Assembly: GCA_964442385.1 (NCBI GenBank) | Contig: CAYTYZ010000002.1 | Coordinates: 1 to 64,000, forward strand | Reading direction: 5' to 3' | Origin: CAYTYZ01 sp964442385 | GTDB taxonomy: Bacteria > Patescibacteriota > Microgenomatia > UBA12405 | DNA length: 64,000 nucleotides | In this document: positions 16,202 to 24,614 of the stretch, piece by piece | Numbering within the stretch: position 1 is the first letter of the stretch | Layout of the letters: the number at the start of each line of letters is the position of its first letter | Made by a program: the position numbers and the translations under genes | The notes under the pieces: model-generated | Seen by the model: the letters and a program-made list of their open reading frames with translations, nothing else | The model's database searches: none | Told to the model about the DNA's origin: nothing

Positions 16202-16729
16202 TTAGCCAAAGTCACCATAACCCACTTTGTTTCTATTTCCAGCCTTAGGCTTCTTGCCAAGATTCACAATATCTTTTTCTCGATATTTTTCTACCTCTTT
16301 AAAAAACTCTCGTCTGGTCTTTATTTGTGACCTGTATGACACAAACCGTAAAAACAAAGAAATATGACTTTCCCACAAATGTCTTGTCACTATTTGTGAA
16401 ATTTCCTCGGACGTCAAAATATTTTTGTTTAACTTTAAAATATCCTTTTCAATTTTATTACTTATTTTTTCAATAGTTTTCTCGCGCTGCTTTAACTTTA
16501 CCCCAATACTAGCCCACAAAATCCCAGAAAAAAGTTTTATTTTAGAAAATCTCTCACGTCTGCCATCTCGCTTTAGCACCACAAAATTAGCCATGTCTAG
16601 TGTTTCATGAGTAGTAAAAAGATTGCAGCATTTTAGGCATTTTCTACGTCTCCAAGTTTTAAGTCCACCTGCTGTATGTCTGGTATTTACTACAAAATTT
16701 TGATCACTGCCACATCGCTGACAATACAT
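16202..16729 (-). CDS. nrdR: Transcriptional regulator NrdR
   Basis: A 175-aa repressor of ribonucleotide reductase genes. The zinc ribbon has Cys3, Cys6, Cys31 and Cys34 (CQRCG ... CLKC) with the usual WRRRKCL. An ATP-cone follows from about residue 49 (VVLKRDGRRERFSKIKL), the nucleotide sensor that couples dATP/ATP level to DNA binding. The C-terminal basic tail is longer than in typical 150-aa NrdRs. It is far from nrdAB in this window but divergent from a gene pair for deoxynucleotide metabolism. The ATG opens the zinc ribbon directly, so the start is firm. Confidence 0.93.
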   Translation of the reverse strand: MYCQRCGSDQNFVVNTRHTAGGLKTWRRRKCLKCCNLFTTHETLDMANFVVLKRDGRRERFSKIKLFSGILWASIGVKLKQREKTIEKISNKIEKDILKLNKNILTSEEISQIVTRHLWESHISLFLRFVSYRSQIKTRREFFKEVEKYREKDIVNLGKKPKAGNRNKVGYGDFG

Positions 16730-16858
16730 ATATGTATCTTGTCATAAATTATATATTAATCAAGAGTAAATCAAGCTTAATAAGCAGTGATACAAGTAAA
16801 AAACCTGCCATATCTAGTCATATCAACCTACATATACCATAGATTAAATTTACTCACT

Positions 16859-17320
16859 ATGACAAAAGAAACAGCCTTCCAACAAAAAATTAGTCGTCTT
16901 ACTGCACAGGAAACTACACTCCAAGGTGTAAAAGAGGTCCTGTTTCCTTTCTTGCAAGAGCACTCTACTTTGCGTGGTAACTTGGGCTATGTAGCTGGTC
17001 CAATCAATGCTGATGGTCCACTTTACGTCCAGTCCAATATTCAAAAATTAAAAGACACTGTCTGTTTGGTTAAGGCAATTCGACCAGAGCTATCAGTCTT
17101 TTCTAGCGCCGATGTTTTTACCAGAGGGAATTTGCCGGCTATTTTAACGAGTGGTGCTACTGAACCTGACTTTTATAATTTTTGGGACGACCTTCTAATT
17201 CATAGCGGTACAAAACATATCTTTTTTGCACCCAGGTGGAACATTTCCACTGGTGCTAGGCGCGAATATTCTATGGCCACCAGGCTTAATTTAAACATTT
17301 ATGATTTAGATAACATATGA
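16859..17320 (+). CDS. Nucleoside 2-deoxyribosyltransferase-like protein
   Basis: A 153-aa protein. The domain begins around residue 42 with YVAGPI, the opening strand of nucleoside deoxyribosyltransferase/DUF4406-like folds. DFYNFWDDLL follows, and near the C-terminus WNISTGARREYSMA contains the SxGxxxE motif that carries the catalytic Glu of that superfamily. It may cleave or exchange bases on deoxynucleosides or nucleotides. The start at 16859 leaves a short helical N-terminal extension; a GTG/ATG further up (16787) would add 24 unlikely residues. Its stop overlaps the MazG-like start (ATGA), making a two-gene nucleotide-pool operon opposite nrdR. Confidence 0.7.
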   Translation: MTKETAFQQKISRLTAQETTLQGVKEVLFPFLQEHSTLRGNLGYVAGPINADGPLYVQSNIQKLKDTVCLVKAIRPELSVFSSADVFTRGNLPAILTSGATEPDFYNFWDDLLIHSGTKHIFFAPRWNISTGARREYSMATRLNLNIYDLDNI

Positions 17321-17664
17321 AAACTATTCAGCAAAAAATAGCTAAATACAACCTGGTTAGAGGTTGGAACAAGTTGCCACCAGCCGATATTGCCAAGTCA
17401 ATTATTATCGAATCGGCCGAACTATTAGAGCATTTCCAGTGGTCTGGTGAGTATGATAAATCGGCAGTATCAACTGAAGTAGCCGATATTTTTATCTACC
17501 TCACAACTTTTTGTCAGCGTACAGAAATTGACTTGCAAAAAGCTGTTTTGGCCAAGCTTGCTCAGAATGAAAAAAAATATCCAGTAGAGCAGATTGCCAA
17601 AGGAATAAATACTAGTTTTTATCTCCAGCAAAAGAAAAAATATAGGCAAAAAATGCTAGAATAG
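17317..17664 (+). CDS. MazG-like nucleotide pyrophosphohydrolase
   Basis: A 115-aa all-alpha NTP pyrophosphatase of the MazG/iMazG group. Metal ligands are visible in ESAELLEHFQW (ExxE) and EVADIFIYL (ExxD), separated by about 20 residues as in the family. It likely hydrolyses non-canonical or excess (d)NTPs to NMP plus pyrophosphate. It overlaps the preceding deoxyribosyltransferase-like gene by 4 nt. The extreme C-terminus is basic (QQKKKYRQK). Confidence 0.85.
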   Translation: MKTIQQKIAKYNLVRGWNKLPPADIAKSIIIESAELLEHFQWSGEYDKSAVSTEVADIFIYLTTFCQRTEIDLQKAVLAKLAQNEKKYPVEQIAKGINTSFYLQQKKKYRQKMLE

Positions 17665-17668
17665 ACTA

Positions 17669-18889
17669 ATGCAAAAATCCCTCTGGGCCATCGTCTTTAC
17701 GGTTTTTTTGGACCTGCTTGGTTATGGTATAGTCATTCCGGTAATTGCCCCACTTTTTTTAAGCCAAACTGCTGGGCTTTTTCCGCCAGGAACCTCAGAA
17801 ACTATTCGCACAGGAACAATGGGTATTTTAATTGCAGTTTTTCCCTTATTTCAATTTTTTTCTGCTCCAGTACTAGGCTCTCTTTCTGATCGTTTTGGTC
17901 GTAAAAAACTTTTGCAACTTTGTATTTTAGGTACTGGTTTGGGATACCTTATATTTGGATATGGCATCGTAACTCACCAGCTTTGGTTGCTGTTTCTAGG
18001 CAGGGTAATTGATGGAATTACAGGCGGAAATATCTCTATTGCCATGTCAGCCATTGCCGATATTTCTGATGATAAAAGTAAACCCAGGAACTTTGGTCTA
18101 ATTGGTATGGCCTTTGGTGTGGGCTTCATTATCGGCCCATTTTTAGGTGGAAAACTATCCGATCCAGACATACTTCCCTGGTTCAATTTTGCTACTCCCT
18201 TTTACTTTGCCACTATTCTTTGTTTGGTCAACATGCTTATTTTGTGGTTAAATTTCCCTGAAACTTTAAAAAAAGTCACTAGTCGAGTAGTTAGTCTTTC
18301 GACTGGAATCCATAATCTGGTTCACGCTTTTACTACAGAAAAAATCCGAACTATCTTTTTTGTAAGTTTTTTGACAACTTTTAGTTTTAGCTTGTTTACC
18401 CAATTTATCCAAGTATTTTTATTTAAAGAATTTACCTGGAATCAATCTAAAATAGGCGAATACTTTGCCTACATTGGTATTTGCGTAGCCTTGGTACAAG
18501 CTCTCTTAACACGTAAAGTTTCAGCCAGGTACTCTCCTGGGCAAATTTTATCGTTCTGCCTTTTTGGACTTGCCATAACCTTGTTTGTCACCATCTTGCC
18601 AACTGCTGGTTATATGATGTACTTTATCGCACCTTTTTTTGCTATTTTTAACGGTTTAATTACCCCCAATCTTACCACCATTGTCTCCAACCTGGCGCCA
18701 AAAAGTGCCCAAGGGGAAATTCTTGGCATCAACCAATCAATTCAGGCCATGGGACAAACGATTCCACCCCTAATTGGGGGCATAATTGTTGCCCGTTATC
18801 ACACGTATCCCATTATTGCCTCTTCCATTGTTATGCTTTTTGCCTGGGCGGTTTTTATTCTGGAAGCAAGACGTACTAAAAGCTACTAA
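17669..18889 (+). CDS. MFS transporter, TetA-like (DHA1) drug exporter
   Basis: A 406-aa, 12-helix major facilitator. Signature motif A is GSLSDRFGRKK between helices 2 and 3, with PVIAPLF in helix 1 and GRVIDGITGGN in helix 4, all typical of TetA/DHA1 proton-driven multidrug exporters. A second A-like motif appears in the C-terminal half around TRKVSARYSPG. The substrate is unknown. ATG at 17669 has TAGAAT 6 nt upstream within the end of the MazG-like gene. Confidence 0.9.
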   Translation: MQKSLWAIVFTVFLDLLGYGIVIPVIAPLFLSQTAGLFPPGTSETIRTGTMGILIAVFPLFQFFSAPVLGSLSDRFGRKKLLQLCILGTGLGYLIFGYGIVTHQLWLLFLGRVIDGITGGNISIAMSAIADISDDKSKPRNFGLIGMAFGVGFIIGPFLGGKLSDPDILPWFNFATPFYFATILCLVNMLILWLNFPETLKKVTSRVVSLSTGIHNLVHAFTTEKIRTIFFVSFLTTFSFSLFTQFIQVFLFKEFTWNQSKIGEYFAYIGICVALVQALLTRKVSARYSPGQILSFCLFGLAITLFVTILPTAGYMMYFIAPFFAIFNGLITPNLTTIVSNLAPKSAQGEILGINQSIQAMGQTIPPLIGGIIVARYHTYPIIASSIVMLFAWAVFILEARRTKSY

Positions 18890-18913
18890 ACCCAATTTTG
18901 CTATACTACCTAA

Positions 18914-19672
18914 GTGAATTTAATCAAAACACAGGATCAAATTGTGGGGATAAGGCAAAGTAGCCAGCTGGCTGCCAGGTGTTTACAGTTTTTAGGTGAA
19001 CTGGTCAGGCCAGGCATTTCAACCCAATATTTAGATGAGGCGGCCGTAAGTTTTATTCGCGACAATAATGCCACCTCAGCAACCCTTGGTTACAAAGGCT
19101 ATCCCAAAAGTATCTGTACTTCAGTAAACAATGTTGTTTGTCATGGTATACCAAGTGCCAAAGTTGTCCTAAGAGAAGGGGATATTATCAATATAGACGT
19201 TACCACCATACTAAATGGTTATTACGGCGACACCTCGGCCACTTTTCCAGTTGGCCATATCAACTCACAAAATAAAAAACTAATTGAAGTTACCAAGGAT
19301 GCCATGTATAGGTCCATAGCCTCGCTTGCTCCTGGCAAATTTATTAACGATTGTATTGGTAAGGTAATTGAACCATTTGTAGAAAAGAACGGCTTTTCGG
19401 TAGTTAAAGAACTAGGGGGTCATGGAGTTGGTCTTTCCTTTCACGAAGACTTGTTTATTTACCACCACGACAATCCTGTTCATGATGTCCAGCTTCAGCC
19501 GGGTATGACTTTTACTATCGAACCCATGGTAAATGCCAGTAAAGACTATAGGGTTACTCTTGACCGTCGAGATGGTTGGACCATCTATACTGCCGACGGA
19601 AGTGCCTCGGCTCAGTTTGAGCATACAGTAGTTATTACTCCCAAAGGTGCCGAAATTCTTACCAAAATATGA
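18914..19672 (+). CDS. map: Methionine aminopeptidase, type I
   Basis: A 252-aa dinuclear metallopeptidase that removes N-terminal Met from nascent proteins. Metal ligands fall in the expected order: Asp in NIDVTTIL, Asp in GYYGDTSATF, His in GGHGVGLSFHED, Glu in FTIEPMV and Glu in AQFEHTVV. The catalytic His in VCHGIP is also present. GTG start at 18914 with TATACT 6 nt upstream, so it is a clear leaderless gene. Its stop overlaps folD (ATGA). Confidence 0.96.
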   Translation: MNLIKTQDQIVGIRQSSQLAARCLQFLGELVRPGISTQYLDEAAVSFIRDNNATSATLGYKGYPKSICTSVNNVVCHGIPSAKVVLREGDIINIDVTTILNGYYGDTSATFPVGHINSQNKKLIEVTKDAMYRSIASLAPGKFINDCIGKVIEPFVEKNGFSVVKELGGHGVGLSFHEDLFIYHHDNPVHDVQLQPGMTFTIEPMVNASKDYRVTLDRRDGWTIYTADGSASAQFEHTVVITPKGAEILTKI

Positions 19673-20409
19673 TTTTAATGCTAGCCCAGCCCTTGGTTGA
19701 CGAAATTAAAAAAAAGCTTGTTAAGAAATTCCAAAAAAAGCCGGCTACTTTAGTTATTTTTTTATTAACCAACGATCCTGCCAGCCACAAATATGTCACC
19801 TTAAAACAAAAGATGGGTCAGGAGCTTGGAGTAAGAGTAGTTGTGGAAACCTCACTTTCGCGCTTTGATTTTTATAACTCAGATCCTGCAACTACAGGTC
19901 TAATGGTCCAGCTTCCAGTTCCAGACCAAGTCCACAAAGACAATTTACTTGCTAGCATTAATCCCAAAAAAGACGTCGATGGATTAAATCACAAGAGTGG
20001 CGTTAGGCCGGCCACCGTTACTGGCATACTTAAGCTTTTAGAATATTACGAAACAGACCTGGTCGACAAAAACATTGTAGTTTTAAACGATTCTTCTTTA
20101 ATTGGCAGGCCACTGGTCAGATCTCTTTTTAAATATACCAAAGACATAGCTATGTGCAACAAATTTACCAGAAATTTAGAGCAAATATCTAGCAACGCCG
20201 ATATTCTAATTACTGCTACGGGTGTGCCAAAGCTTGTCGGTAGATCTTGGGTAAAAAAGGGGAGTGTGATAGTCGACGCCGGCTATCCTGGCGATGTCGA
20301 CTTTGATGCCGTCAAAGACTTGGCCTCTGCCATCACCCCAGTTCCAGGAGGAGTGGGGCCTATGACAGTCATCAGCCTTTTTCAAAACTTATCCGACCTA
20401 CTTATCTAA
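19669..20409 (+). CDS. folD: FolD methylenetetrahydrofolate dehydrogenase/cyclohydrolase
   Basis: A 246-aa bifunctional enzyme interconverting methylene-, methenyl- and formyl-tetrahydrofolate. SHKYVTLKQKMG holds the Tyr and catalytic Lys. TGLMVQLPVP and INPKKDVDGLN are the family signatures, and GRPLVRSLF lies in the NAD(P) domain with ITATGVPKLV and the C-terminal PVPGGVGPMT. It is shorter than E. coli FolD (288) by trimming at the N-terminus. It is translationally coupled to map. Formyl-THF made here would supply initiator Met-tRNA formylation or purine salvage, an inference. Confidence 0.95.
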   Translation: MILMLAQPLVDEIKKKLVKKFQKKPATLVIFLLTNDPASHKYVTLKQKMGQELGVRVVVETSLSRFDFYNSDPATTGLMVQLPVPDQVHKDNLLASINPKKDVDGLNHKSGVRPATVTGILKLLEYYETDLVDKNIVVLNDSSLIGRPLVRSLFKYTKDIAMCNKFTRNLEQISSNADILITATGVPKLVGRSWVKKGSVIVDAGYPGDVDFDAVKDLASAITPVPGGVGPMTVISLFQNLSDLLI

Positions 20410-21808
20410 AAACAGTACCAGCTCCTGTTCTTCGTGCTTGTCTACGTTCGCTTCCAAAATTTCTAGCCTTTAGATAATTTGCGATTTCGTTTCTTTGTCT
20501 TTCCAGAGCCTGTTGGTTTGCAGCCCATTCTTCTTTATCCATATAATTAGCTCTTGGATCAACAAACCCATTGGGTAATGTATATCCCGTTGACCATGAC
20601 ATGCTGTTCTCCTTTTCCACATCTTGTTGTCTAAGTATGGCCTCTTGCTCTGTGACATTACCCTCTACTTCTTCTTTTCCATATATTTTTAGCTCTTCCA
20701 GCCTTGCCATAACTTGGGCTCTTAGTTGGTATTTAACACTATTTTCGTCTTCAGGCCTTACTTTTTTTGCTCCTTTTACTGGCTTTACAGCAAGCAATTT
20801 TGCTGTGTGTTCCAATGAACTTACCACTTCGTCAAATTTACCGTTGACCGAAGGTCCGTATTCCATGTCGTTTAAACCAGCAGTTACAAGTTCTCTGGTA
20901 GTATTGATAAACCTGGTTTTGCTTAGTCGACCACCTCTTATTGGATAAGTATGACCCCTATCTGATAAGTATTTATCTTTGCGTCTAGTTTGAAGTTCAC
21001 CTCTTCCAAAGCTTGCAGTACTAGACGGTTCTAGTTTAGTAGTTTCTCCAAATCCTACTTCAGAAGTATTACTAAATTTCCAATGTTTATTTACTTTTAC
21101 TCGTCTTGTTCCTTTAGCTCTAACATCCTCAAACCCAGCTGGATTAGTTGCTTTAATAACAAGTTTAGTCAGTCTACCTTCACATACATTTCTATATTCA
21201 TCCATGTTTGAATCAACTTCCACTCCGAGTATGTCCAGAGTGTCAAGAATACTCAGGTGGTTCTTGAATGCCAATTTAGCTACATCCTTAGGATTTGGAA
21301 GCTTGGGTTTTGGTCTGTCATCAGCCCCTAACCTACCAAGAACTTCGCCCGTTATTGGCATGGTTATTAGAGGCATATTGTAGTTACCTTCTATATCTAC
21401 ATCTTCCCATTTATATGGTTTCGTCTTTACGTCTTCCTTATAATCTGCATCTGTTGGCCAAGGGACATCCAAACCACGCATTTGTGATTCATAAGCTTTT
21501 TTTTTCACCATAAACCACATCAAGTCCTCACCACTTCCATAAACCACGGCTTCAATTAGAGCAAAATAGTCATCAAACAAATACCCTTCGCCTTTATAAT
21601 CATCATCATTGGGACAGGGGTATTCATCATCCATATGCTCGTCTGCAAATTTATCCCAGGAAGGTCCATTCCAGTCGGTGGTTTCTTCGTTATCCAATTC
21701 TCCCTGTTGCCCTTCGATTAATTCATCAAGAGTTAACCATTTCGCGTAAGGTCCTTTTGAGAACTGACCATAATATTCACTATACAATCGACTATAGTTA
21801 ATTGTCAT
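20402..21808 (-). CDS. Large hydrophilic hypothetical protein
   Basis: A 468-aa soluble protein I do not recognise. The N-terminal ~90 residues are acidic and aromatic (DEYPCPNDDDYKGEGYLFDDYF). A middle helical piece, LAFKNHLSILDTLDILGVEV, is followed by a basic, beta-rich part (GTRRVKVNKHWKF). The C-terminal ~100 residues are charged helices rich in Gln and Glu, ending RRQARRTGAGTVFR. No signal peptide, membrane helix or catalytic motif was seen. It is a single gene, converging on folD with 8 bp overlap. TATAAT-rich sequence precedes its ATG. Confidence 0.65.
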   Translation of the reverse strand: MTINYSRLYSEYYGQFSKGPYAKWLTLDELIEGQQGELDNEETTDWNGPSWDKFADEHMDDEYPCPNDDDYKGEGYLFDDYFALIEAVVYGSGEDLMWFMVKKKAYESQMRGLDVPWPTDADYKEDVKTKPYKWEDVDIEGNYNMPLITMPITGEVLGRLGADDRPKPKLPNPKDVAKLAFKNHLSILDTLDILGVEVDSNMDEYRNVCEGRLTKLVIKATNPAGFEDVRAKGTRRVKVNKHWKFSNTSEVGFGETTKLEPSSTASFGRGELQTRRKDKYLSDRGHTYPIRGGRLSKTRFINTTRELVTAGLNDMEYGPSVNGKFDEVVSSLEHTAKLLAVKPVKGAKKVRPEDENSVKYQLRAQVMARLEELKIYGKEEVEGNVTEQEAILRQQDVEKENSMSWSTGYTLPNGFVDPRANYMDKEEWAANQQALERQRNEIANYLKARNFGSERRQARRTGAGTVFR

Positions 21809-21868
21809 ATACCATATATTATAAGCTATAACAGCCTTTTTGTCAAGTGCTGGGTGATATAATAAACT

Positions 21869-22111
21869 ATGAAAATCATCCTCTACGACAAAGGCTCGCT
21901 AAATGGCAAAAAGTTGTTCCAAATGCTCGATCAGTCAGTTTCTAGGTTGGGAATTATGGATCAACCAGTTTTATCGAAAGATATGGGTAGAATTTGGAAT
22001 ACAGGTGTCCAGGGTAACCTGATTTTGACTATCAACAGCGAGGTGGTTTTAGTTGACCGTGTTCCCAGCCAAAGTGAACTTGAAGACATCCTAAACGATT
22101 TCGTTAAATAG
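21869..22111 (+). CDS. Small thioredoxin-fold protein lacking cysteines
   Basis: An 80-aa protein whose pattern follows small redox-disulfide proteins (Thioredoxin_3). The first strand is MKIILYDKGS; a helix LFQMLDQSV, then ILTINSEVVLVDRVPSQSELEDIL match the cis-Pro strand and final helix. The CxxC site is replaced by GSLNGKK and there is no Cys at all, so it cannot do thiol chemistry. TATAAT lies 5 nt before the ATG. It converges on tatD, overlapping its end by 8 bp. The fold call is moderate. Confidence 0.55.
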   Translation: MKIILYDKGSLNGKKLFQMLDQSVSRLGIMDQPVLSKDMGRIWNTGVQGNLILTINSEVVLVDRVPSQSELEDILNDFVK

Positions 22112-22862
22112 AAAATAGCTGCTTAGCATTGCCATCCAGTATCTTTTCAGCCTCATCTTGACTTTTATCCCATATTTTGGCTATTTTTTCATATACAAAC
22201 CTTACATATTGCGGATAATTTTTTTCACCACGATGGGGCAGGGGAGTCAAATAGGGGCAGTCAGTTTCGGCCAAAACTCTCTCTTTTGGGATTTCTCTAA
22301 CCACCTCTTCCAGTCCAACTTCATAAGTAATATTTCCATCTATCCCAAAATACCATTCTCCCAGTTCAAGAATCTTGTTTATTCGTTTTTTTCCACCGGT
22401 ATAACAATGAAAAACACCCCTGTGTTTGGGGTATTTTTTTAGTATTTCTAAGATTTCATCGTTTAATTTCCGAGCATGAATAACCAGTGGCAAATCAAAT
22501 TCCAAAGCTAACTTTATTTGTGCCTCAAATACTTCTTGTTGTTTTTGGACCTCTGCGCAAAGCGCATCCAGACCACACTCACCAATGGCAACTATGCTAG
22601 GTCTATTACTTCTCACTAACTTCTCCAGATCTTGGGAATTATTCGTAATATTCTCAGGGTGGATACCTACACAGGCTTTGAACCTTGGGTCAGTTTTTGC
22701 CATTTTTATATTTTCAAGAGAATCACTCAGTTCTGTGCCGGCTAAAACTACTGAAGCTAACTTTGACCAATCAACTTGATCTTCTGTTACAGTCAGTGCG
22801 TTACTGTCTAATGACAATAGGCTATTGGCCAAAAGCAAAACATGGGCATGGGTATCTATCAT
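22104..22862 (-). CDS. tatD: TatD family metal-dependent DNase
   Basis: A 252-aa TIM-barrel metal hydrolase of the TatD family (3'-5' exonuclease, DNA repair or quality control). DTHAHV at residues 3-8 gives the first His pair. The metal Glu is in IGECGLD, His in LVIHARK, His in GVFHCYTG, and Asp in ETDCPYL, followed by PHRGEKNYP. All ligands are present. ATG at 22862 overlaps the metG stop (ATGA) and puts the first ligands at the N-terminus as usual; the frame extends further up only as a shadow inside metG. Confidence 0.93.
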   Translation of the reverse strand: MIDTHAHVLLLANSLLSLDSNALTVTEDQVDWSKLASVVLAGTELSDSLENIKMAKTDPRFKACVGIHPENITNNSQDLEKLVRSNRPSIVAIGECGLDALCAEVQKQQEVFEAQIKLALEFDLPLVIHARKLNDEILEILKKYPKHRGVFHCYTGGKKRINKILELGEWYFGIDGNITYEVGLEEVVREIPKERVLAETDCPYLTPLPHRGEKNYPQYVRFVYEKIAKIWDKSQDEAEKILDGNAKQLFSI

Positions 22863-24265
22863 AAACGGGGGAATAGCCCCTCTTTCTGATAGGCCACTTT
22901 TCCAGTGCCCAATCTTTTGATTATTTCCGCCCCAACTCCAGGCATTATCACTTGCAAATGATACCCAGCCCTGACCACTTCCAAAATACAACGTCGCAAA
23001 ATCTCTTGACGAGAGGGATCTTCTGGAGGCATGCCCCAAGGTTTTTCTTGGTTTAAAAGCAAATTAACTGGATCTATAATTTCACGCAATATAAATTCAA
23101 TTGATCCAGAGAAGTCCTGGGCATCTAGGCTCTCACAAAACTTTTTCTCCAACTGTAACTTGCTATTACTATCTACCTCCATTCCTTCAGCCAGACGTGA
23201 TAGACGAGACACTAAATTCCCCATATTGTTGGCTAAATCAGCATTATATGTCTCGATTAGCTTTTCCCAGGTTATGTCACTGTCATCCGCGCTAGGAAAA
23301 GTCTTGGCAATTAAGTATCTGGTGGCATCTACTCCAAATTTAGTTACCAGTTCTTCTGGTGAAATAACATTGCCAATACTTTTACTCATTTTTTGACCAG
23401 CCACATTATAGTGACTATGAGCAAAAACACGCTTTGGCAGTGGTATATCAGCTGCCAGAAGCAGTCCTTGCCATATTACACTATGAAACCAATTTATACC
23501 TTTTCCTACCAGGTGAAGATCCGCTGGCCAAAATACAGCCTTGCCCTCTACAAACTGGGTAGCAGTATAGTAGTTCATCAGGGCTTCTATCCAAACATAA
23601 ATTGTTTGACTTCTATCCCAAGGTACGGGAATCCCCCACTCCACCTTTCCCCTGGAAATAGAAATATCATTTATTCCCGATCTAAGCTTAGCCAAAATTT
23701 CACTTCTTCGACCTTCCGGAAAACAATAGTTATCTTGGCCTTCAATTAGTTTAAGTATTTTTGGTACAAACTCACTTAACTTAAAAAACCAGTTTTTCTC
23801 TTCATACCACTCCAAATCTTTTCCTGGATGCTCTGGACACCTATTTTCTACCAGTTCATCTGGAGTTTTAAAAGCCTCGCACCCCAAGCAATACCAGCCT
23901 TTGTATACATTTTCATATATATATCCATTGGCTTTAATTTTGTTAATCAGATCAGATACAGTTTTTTCGTGGCCTTTATCTGTGGTCCGAATAAAATAAT
24001 CATAAGAAATTTCCAGTTTTTTCCAATTTTCTTCAAATTTTGGGGCAATATTATCACAAAACTCCTTTGGACTTAACCCAGACTTGGCAGCTTCTTGGGC
24101 AACCTTTGCTCCGTGCTCGTCAGTTCCAGTTAGAAAAAAGACTTCTTCTCCCGACAAGCGGTGGTATCTGGCCAGAATATCTGCTGCAATAGTAGTACAA
24201 GCGTGACCAATATGGGGCACGTCGTTAACATAATAAATTGGAGTTGTGACGTAAAATTTTTTCAT
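22859..24265 (-). CDS. metG: Methionyl-tRNA synthetase
   Basis: A 468-aa class I synthetase charging tRNA-Met. The HIGH motif is PHIGHA at residues 18-23. KMSKS is at about residue 293 (GQKMSKSIGNV), with HVVGKG-like LVGKGINWFHSV and the WP-D substrate region. The connective domain keeps CLGCEAF and CPEHPG, a partial zinc knuckle. It lacks the C-terminal EMAP/OB tRNA-binding domain of E. coli MetRS, in keeping with short CPR enzymes. It lies 4 nt after rpsT and is coupled to tatD. Confidence 0.96.
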   Translation of the reverse strand: MKKFYVTTPIYYVNDVPHIGHACTTIAADILARYHRLSGEEVFFLTGTDEHGAKVAQEAAKSGLSPKEFCDNIAPKFEENWKKLEISYDYFIRTTDKGHEKTVSDLINKIKANGYIYENVYKGWYCLGCEAFKTPDELVENRCPEHPGKDLEWYEEKNWFFKLSEFVPKILKLIEGQDNYCFPEGRRSEILAKLRSGINDISISRGKVEWGIPVPWDRSQTIYVWIEALMNYYTATQFVEGKAVFWPADLHLVGKGINWFHSVIWQGLLLAADIPLPKRVFAHSHYNVAGQKMSKSIGNVISPEELVTKFGVDATRYLIAKTFPSADDSDITWEKLIETYNADLANNMGNLVSRLSRLAEGMEVDSNSKLQLEKKFCESLDAQDFSGSIEFILREIIDPVNLLLNQEKPWGMPPEDPSRQEILRRCILEVVRAGYHLQVIMPGVGAEIIKRLGTGKVAYQKEGLFPRL

Positions 24266-24269
24266 TGAC

Positions 24270-24554
24270 CTAAGCCATTTTACTCTTAGTCTCTTTTTTT
24301 GTCTCGGTTTTCTTAGCAGCGGGTTGTACTTTTTTGGAATATTGGGATTTTAGTCGTGCAACTTTATTTTTGTGAAAAATATTGTGCTTTGCACCTTTAT
24401 CAAGCCATGAAAATACTTTTTTAAGTCCATCAGCACTTGGTTTGGCAATAAAATTCTTTACTAGTTTTTTGTAGGCCTCTTTAAACTTTAAATTGTAGGC
24501 ACGGTTTGACACGGCTTTTCTTAAAGACCTTTTTGTTGATTCTATTACTGGCAT
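24270..24554 (-). CDS. rpsT: 30S ribosomal protein S20
   Basis: A 94-aa basic helical protein that binds the 5' domain of 16S rRNA. The start MPVIESTKRSLRKAVSNR and the LIAKPSADGLKK-type middle segment, followed by HKNKVARLKSQ, match S20. A lysine/alanine-rich tail follows. ATG at 24554 has TAGAAT 7 nt upstream, and the longer in-frame extension to 24620 lacks S20 similarity. It is first in an rpsT-metG-tatD operon. Confidence 0.9.
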   Translation of the reverse strand: MPVIESTKRSLRKAVSNRAYNLKFKEAYKKLVKNFIAKPSADGLKKVFSWLDKGAKHNIFHKNKVARLKSQYSKKVQPAAKKTETKKETKSKMA

Positions 24555-24614
24555 GGGATATATTCTACCTCGTAGCTTTTGTTTTCGCAATACAGGATAA
24601 TAAAACCAACCAAA

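Noticed and set aside
16787..16858. A 24-residue N-terminal extension of the deoxyribosyltransferase-like protein
   Set aside because: It has no box at the right distance, crosses the nrdR promoter region and adds residues before an already complete domain.
22862..23039. A longer N-terminus for tatD
   Set aside because: It would read through the end of metG in another frame. TatD proteins start just before the DTHAH motif, and ATGA coupling supports 22862.
24579..24614. TTG start for murJ
   Set aside because: The extra 12 residues overlap the S20 upstream region and are not part of the MurJ fold; ATG at 24615 is sufficient.
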